NCBI RefSeq assembly: GCF_900172225.1
Contig: NZ_FWFO01000001.1
Location: forward strand, 1,550,001-1,614,000
Length of the DNA: 64,000 nt
Source: Falsiruegeria litorea R37
Lineage (GTDB): Bacteria; Pseudomonadota; Alphaproteobacteria; Rhodobacterales; Rhodobacteraceae
Direction of reading: 5' to 3'
Below are positions 59,949 through 64,000 of the stretch, piece by piece. Both the position numbers and the translations under genes were made by a program. The notes beneath the pieces were generated by a model. It had not been told where the DNA came from and did not search any database. It saw nothing but the letters and a program-made list of their open reading frames with translations. How positions within the stretch are numbered: position 1 is the stretch's first letter; each line of letters starts with the position of its first letter.

Positions 59949-62351
59949 TCAACTCTCCAGATCAAGGGCGAGCGCATAGGCCACGCGCTCAGTTTCGGTC
60001 AGTTTGACCTTGAGGGCCTGCTGATACAACTCTTCGAACTCGGGCATGCCGTGCAGTTCGACCGCTTTGGTCTTGTGCCACTCCAACCCCTTTTGGTGCC
60101 AGCTGCGCAGGGTGTCATCCTGCATCAGCCGGTCGTATTCAGCGCGCAGGCGGGGCAGGTTGCGCTTGATGGTGACATCGCGGAAGTCCGACCAATCCAT
60201 GCGGATCCAATAATTCAGCCCGATCGAGCGATCCACATGCAGCGCGCGGCCCCTTTGACGTTTGATCAGATAGCTCTCGGCGCTTCGCAGTGCATAATGG
60301 TTCAATTGGATCAGATCGTATCCAATTGATTTTTTGGAGTTTCTCCAGCCATTGTCCACCGCCTCACCCGTCATGTCACGGCCCGAGCCGTTGACCCAGC
60401 AGACATCGCCGCGTTTGTCTTCGACCAGTTTGTTGGGGCGGTGGCAGCTGATTTTCTCGTATGCGCCGATGTTCTTGAACATGGTCTTGAAGCCCCAGAC
60501 CGTATGCGGTTTGGGGCAGAATTTGGGGGCGCATGTATCGAATTGGTCGATCACGAAGTCATCGGCCAACCGCGTCACGTCATTGTGCCCGAAAAGCCGC
60601 CAGGTCATTGCCACATTGGTCGCATCGGGCACTTCGTCAAAGAAGTCTTGCAACGTGCCGTTGCCGGTGCGGACATTGACGAATTCGTCCACATCGATGT
60701 GCAAGATCCAGTCGGCGTTCTGGATCACCGGCTCTTTCAAGGCCTGGTTCAGCGCGTATTGCTGGGGCGAGTTGCCCTTCCAGTTGTCGTTGTTGCGGTG
60801 CTGCAGCACACCCATATCCTGAAGCCGGTCCAGGATCTCGGATGTGCCGTCGGAACAGTCGTTGGTGTAGATCAGGAAATTGTCGACCCCCATGGCGCGG
60901 TGATAGGCGACCCATTCCACAATGTAGGGGGCTTCGTTCTTCATGCAGCCGACGATGACGTTGCCACTGCGCCCTTCGGGCAATTCGCGCGGGGGCACTT
61001 CGGTGTAGGCAGCCGCCAATTGCTCTTCGTCGACCGCACCCAGGCGGTTGTGGGGGGCAAAAGAAGATGTCTTTAGCTTTTCGAAATTCTGCACGGCCTG
61101 GGGCGGCATCAAGGCGCGGGCCGTGTCGGTCAAGCCGTCTTTCATTGGCTCTGCGGGCGCGGCTTTTGGCATAGGCGGCGCGGTGGCGGTCGGTACCGCG
61201 GCCGGGATGACTCCACGATCGGTCAGATCCTCAACCCGCTGGGTAAACTTCTCTTTCGTGGCCTTGTCGATGCGGAACAGAAAGGCCAGCAGATACTGCG
61301 AGGCCCGATAGCCGCGTTCTGGATCAGCTTCGGTCCATGGATCACATGCTTTTGGAGACTGAAAGGTATCATCGTCCAGTTCGGGATGGCGCAGGATCAG
61401 CTCGGCGTTGGCCTTGCTGAAGCGATCCGAGATTTGCGACAGGCTGCCAGCAGGCGTTGTCGGGCCGGGGACAGAAATTTCGGTGATGAAACTGCGCCAA
61501 AGTTGTCGGGGTACGTGGCGATCGCCTTGGGCCAATAGCTTTAGCAAAATGGCATTGAACTGTCGTGCGCGTGCCATCCAGGCCGCAGACATGGGCGCGC
61601 GTTCCGGAAGAGCTTGAGCCTTGCCGATCGTTTCGTTGATGCCAAAGGCAGCGCGGATTTCATCGGTGATCGTGTCGGGGGCAAACAAGTCCTCGGCATA
61701 GGCGCGAACATGGAAGGCACCCGCGCCAAATACAGCCTCCCATTCGCGTTGCAACGTGTTCGTATCCAGCCAAAAGGCTGGGCCTTGGGTTTCTTCGAAT
61801 ACACCTGCAAGAGGATCAATGCGTGGCATGGCATCCACACACGCGGCCCACCAATCGTCGCTTTCGACCAGGGCCAGTTCCTGGCTCAGCGGGGTGGCGC
61901 GCCCTTCAGACAGCTGAGCGGCATAGTGATCCACAAGCAAACGTGTCGGATCGTCGACATAGGTTATCAAACGGATGTCATCGGACAGGGGCTGCAACAG
62001 ATCGTGGATGCGCTGAATCTCGCTTCTGCGAAACACAGAGGTCGAAAGTTGCGGCACTGACAGGATCACCGCTTCGGGGCGGGCCTGGTCAATCTCGCGT
62101 TGCAGATCACGCATGAGATCTTCGCGCAATTGTGCCTGCTTCTGGGGGCTGGCAAAACCACGGTTGAAACGCAGCGGGTCGATATGATCGGGATCGGTCA
62201 CCGCCATAAAGAACCGTGTATGAGCTTTGTTTCCTGGGCTGCGCGGATATAGCAGCCCCTTAGAGCGCAGCTGTTCGCGCTTGGAAGAGAGAACCTCTTG
62301 TAGCGCCTGTGCGCCAGCCACCTCTGGGCCAATGTGCAGATAAATTCGCAT
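59949..62351 (-). CDS. Fusion: degenerate sulfotransferase-like domain plus GT2
   Basis: An 800-residue protein. The N-terminal part (about 1-300) starts IYLHIGPEVAGAQALQEVL, which has the layout of sulfotransferase-like proteins (HIGPxKTGTTxLQ), but the P-loop residues KTGTT read VAGAQ, so PAPS binding is doubtful. A helical linker with Pro/Ala text (AAVPTATAPPMPKAAPAEP) leads to a GT2 domain from about 465, with GCMKNEAPYIVEWVAYHRA and the DxD motif in HIDVDEFVNVRTG near 553. The C-terminal LNHYALRSAESYLIKRQRGR matches the other two GT proteins. Its stop is 3 bases from the FkbM gene start; its ATG shares one base with the preceding sulfotransferase stop. Confidence 0.85.
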   Translation of the reverse strand: MRIYLHIGPEVAGAQALQEVLSSKREQLRSKGLLYPRSPGNKAHTRFFMAVTDPDHIDPLRFNRGFASPQKQAQLREDLMRDLQREIDQARPEAVILSVPQLSTSVFRRSEIQRIHDLLQPLSDDIRLITYVDDPTRLLVDHYAAQLSEGRATPLSQELALVESDDWWAACVDAMPRIDPLAGVFEETQGPAFWLDTNTLQREWEAVFGAGAFHVRAYAEDLFAPDTITDEIRAAFGINETIGKAQALPERAPMSAAWMARARQFNAILLKLLAQGDRHVPRQLWRSFITEISVPGPTTPAGSLSQISDRFSKANAELILRHPELDDDTFQSPKACDPWTEADPERGYRASQYLLAFLFRIDKATKEKFTQRVEDLTDRGVIPAAVPTATAPPMPKAAPAEPMKDGLTDTARALMPPQAVQNFEKLKTSSFAPHNRLGAVDEEQLAAAYTEVPPRELPEGRSGNVIVGCMKNEAPYIVEWVAYHRAMGVDNFLIYTNDCSDGTSEILDRLQDMGVLQHRNNDNWKGNSPQQYALNQALKEPVIQNADWILHIDVDEFVNVRTGNGTLQDFFDEVPDATNVAMTWRLFGHNDVTRLADDFVIDQFDTCAPKFCPKPHTVWGFKTMFKNIGAYEKISCHRPNKLVEDKRGDVCWVNGSGRDMTGEAVDNGWRNSKKSIGYDLIQLNHYALRSAESYLIKRQRGRALHVDRSIGLNYWIRMDWSDFRDVTIKRNLPRLRAEYDRLMQDDTLRSWHQKGLEWHKTKAVELHGMPEFEELYQQALKVKLTETERVAYALALDLES

Positions 62352-63004
62352 CAGGATTTCTTGCCCGCAGCTGTTTTCTTGGCGATCCGTTCAGCTTGCA
62401 CGTTGGCTTTGCCCCACCATTTGACTTCCAGTCCCAGGAATGCCCCGATTTTCTGAGGCGCCTCTGGGTCGGTGATATCGTACTCTAGGAAACTGTCCGT
62501 ACCCTCGAACACACGACGGCAGAATTTTTGATGCCCGTCGATCCAGCGGATCAGCTCATCCACCTCGTACCCATAACCTTCGGGCATGCCGGGCACCTGG
62601 TACATTGGCAAGCGGCGCTTGCCCAGGTTTGACCACCGCAACATGGAATCCACCAGCTTTTCCGGCGGGCGACTGGAGTACAGGAACTTGGCGCCGGGGT
62701 GTTTATCGATGATGGAACTCAGCAACCCCCAATCGGTTTGCGGCCATTCGTTGAACCCGCGTGCGATCATGCTGATTTCAGTGAAGGCGTCGAACTCATG
62801 CATGAAATGCAGCGGGTCGCCCTTTTTGAAGTAGCCCCGGTACATCAAGCGTCCGACAAAATCGTTGCGCAACTCCTTGATCTCGGTCTGATGGTTGTGG
62901 ATTTTCCAATCCGCCACCTTCAAGCCCGAAGCTTCGAGCGCCTTGCCCAAGGTTGTGGTGCCCGATTTAGGCAGTCCAAGATTGATCACGCGCAGGCGGC
63001 TCAT
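62351..63004 (-). CDS. Sulfotransferase-family protein
   Basis: A 217-residue P-loop protein. The phosphosulfate-binding loop LGLPKSGTTTLGKALEASG (about 9-27) is intact with K13, and a 3'-phosphate region appears in FLYSSRPPEKLVDSMLRWSN near 100-118. The fold and small size suit the bacterial Sulfotransfer_4-like group, which move sulfate from PAPS to sugars or other acceptors. It overlaps the next gene upstream (63001-64000) by 4 bases and shares one base with the 800-residue fusion gene, so sulfation and glycosylation genes are in one transcript. Confidence 0.88.
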   Translation of the reverse strand: MSRLRVINLGLPKSGTTTLGKALEASGLKVADWKIHNHQTEIKELRNDFVGRLMYRGYFKKGDPLHFMHEFDAFTEISMIARGFNEWPQTDWGLLSSIIDKHPGAKFLYSSRPPEKLVDSMLRWSNLGKRRLPMYQVPGMPEGYGYEVDELIRWIDGHQKFCRRVFEGTDSFLEYDITDPEAPQKIGAFLGLEVKWWGKANVQAERIAKKTAAGKKS

Positions 63005-64000
63005 GCAGTCAGTCCCAGTCGTTGCAACAGTTTCTCTTCAGCCGGTGGCAGGGTCGAGGCCGCGCGCAACTGATCGCGCATGGCCTGGTATTCAGCCTGT
63101 TCAAGCAACTCGTCCCGTTTGGCACGGTGTAGAGCCACAGCTTCGTCATGCAGCGCGCTGATTTCAGGGTCGGATTTCAACGCGGCCAACTGGCGTTGCA
63201 GATCGGGCAGGTAACGTTGGATGCTGAGATCCTGCCAAGCCGGGTCGTTGCGGTCGCGCCAATAGCTGTCGTCGAAATTGCGGTGCTCGCGGTTCACGTC
63301 GCCCCGGTCGTTCTTGACCAGATAGCTGTCCAGGCTGCGCAGGGCGTAGTGGTTGAGCGTTGCCAGATCACGTGCACCCCGGGCCGGGAACTTGCGGATA
63401 CGGCGCGGGTTGGCGGCGACCTTGAACCGGTGCTGCACATCTCGGCCCGAGCCATCAGTCCAGCTGGGGCGCTTTTTCGGTGGCAGTTTCTTGCGAAAGA
63501 ATGGGCGGTGCGCGCCGTAATATTGCAGGGGAAAGTCGCTGCGGATCAGAGTTTTAACCTCAGCTGCGCTTTCGCCCCCCCACAGATCGGGATTGTGCGA
63601 GCGGGTGAATTGCTCGATCACCGGCTTGTCCTCGAACGTCTCGATCCCGTCGTTGGCGAAAAACTGGAAGGACAGGCTGATGGCCTGCGGGTTGCCGCAG
63701 GCATCAATCAGCGCCGGGATGGTGTGATCGCCTGCGTGGATGTTCAAAAATTCGTCCACATCCGCGATCCAAACCCAATCGGCATCCACGACGATATCTT
63801 CGTGCGCGGCGGCCTTGAGCGCCTCCATTTGGTAATTGCGCCCTTCGGCCGGGTTGGGCAGGTGCCGGACAATGCCCCGGTCTTGTAGCGCGTCCAGCAG
63901 CCGGTCGGTCGAATCCGAGCAGTCGTTGGAATAGAATAGGAAATCAGTGACCCCAATCAGCCGATTGAAGGCGATCCACTCCAGCAGGAAAGGCCCCTCG
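63001..64000 (-). CDS. GT2-type glycosyltransferase C, 5' end beyond window
   Basis: The frame is open to the window edge (at least 333 residues). Upstream of the first internal Met it reads FLLEWIAFNR, then DFLFYSNDCSDSTDRLLDAL, then WVWIADVDEFLNIHAGDH, the same order as in the other two GT proteins. So the true start lies outside the window, not at 63828. The C-terminal LNHYALRSLDSYLVKNDRGD is shared with the other two. It ends 4 bases inside the sulfotransferase gene start. Confidence 0.88.
   Translation of the reverse strand, partial: EGPFLLEWIAFNRLIGVTDFLFYSNDCSDSTDRLLDALQDRGIVRHLPNPAEGRNYQMEALKAAAHEDIVVDADWVWIADVDEFLNIHAGDHTIPALIDACGNPQAISLSFQFFANDGIETFEDKPVIEQFTRSHNPDLWGGESAAEVKTLIRSDFPLQYYGAHRPFFRKKLPPKKRPSWTDGSGRDVQHRFKVAANPRRIRKFPARGARDLATLNHYALRSLDSYLVKNDRGDVNREHRNFDDSYWRDRNDPAWQDLSIQRYLPDLQRQLAALKSDPEISALHDEAVALHRAKRDELLEQAEYQAMRDQLRAASTLPPAEEKLLQRLGLTA

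Noticed and set aside
1-64000. tRNA, rRNA, transposase or prophage genes
   Set aside because: I looked through all intergenic regions and saw no cloverleaf, rRNA text or transposase motif; a covariance search would be needed to exclude small RNAs.

Overview
The window looks like a chromosomal piece of a marine alphaproteobacterium of the Roseobacter group (Rhodobacterales, Ruegeria-like). Reasons: GC is about 60-65% in most genes; the nuo operon carries the extra small genes seen in this order; the gene string dnaB / alr / radA / cvpA / purF is kept; BirA is short and lacks an HTH; Hint-domain and RTX proteins of roseobacter type are present. I see no rRNA, tRNA, CRISPR array or transposase. 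This placement rests on gene families read by eye, not on a database search.

Layout. 1-10755 (+): second half of the complex I operon, nuoG-H-I-J-K-L-M-N, with three small extra genes (a DUF5333-like protein, a lipoprotein, a CMD-like protein), closed by a hairpin that abuts birA. 10810-14017 (+): birA, coaX, rnj, then a strong terminator. 14102-18450 (-): a small ORF, a DEAD-box RNA helicase, an unknown protein and prfC. 18608-23809: an accessory stretch with an orphan BrnA-like protein, an AT-rich RTX protein with a polysaccharide-lyase-like domain, a cytochrome c'/c556, an unknown protein and a Hint-domain protein. 23996-29042 (+): an atypical SDR, an AlkD-like HEAT protein, a methyltransferase, an ArsM-like arsenite methyltransferase and an ABC ATPase. 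29273-31947 (+): surE-pcm-nlpD. 32201-33208 (-): a WYL regulator with a small monooxygenase-like gene and a clear inverted-repeat operator candidate. 33436-34991 (+): tatABC. 35481-38864 (+): pepT, a DUF815-type ATPase and a Rieske oxygenase. 38868-45346: SDR, a small protein, cold-shock gene, purF, a second Hint protein, cvpA and radA. 45561-51184: a DUF2867-like protein, a membrane coiled-coil protein, PqiA-like protein, a low-GC HEPN-like gene coupled to an MlaF-type ATPase, MlaE-type permease and alr. 51231-56881 (-): 2OG-Fe(II) oxygenase, Tat-exported agmatine deiminase, dnaB, pyrE, pyrC. 56963-64000 (-): a glycan-type cluster with three related GT2 glycosyltransferases, one of them fused to a sulfotransferase-like domain that has lost its P-loop, a true sulfotransferase, an FkbM methyltransferase and a hydrolase-like protein with an altered nucleophile elbow.

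Two things stand out as possibly undescribed. One is the terminal cluster (56963-64000), which reads as a coordinated surface-glycan building and sulfation system. The other is a family of dispersed palindromic elements between genes: copies at 21470-21598 and 31968-32173 share both outer arms but differ in the apex, and other palindromic motifs lie at 29079-29125, 47454-47515 and 55792-55843.
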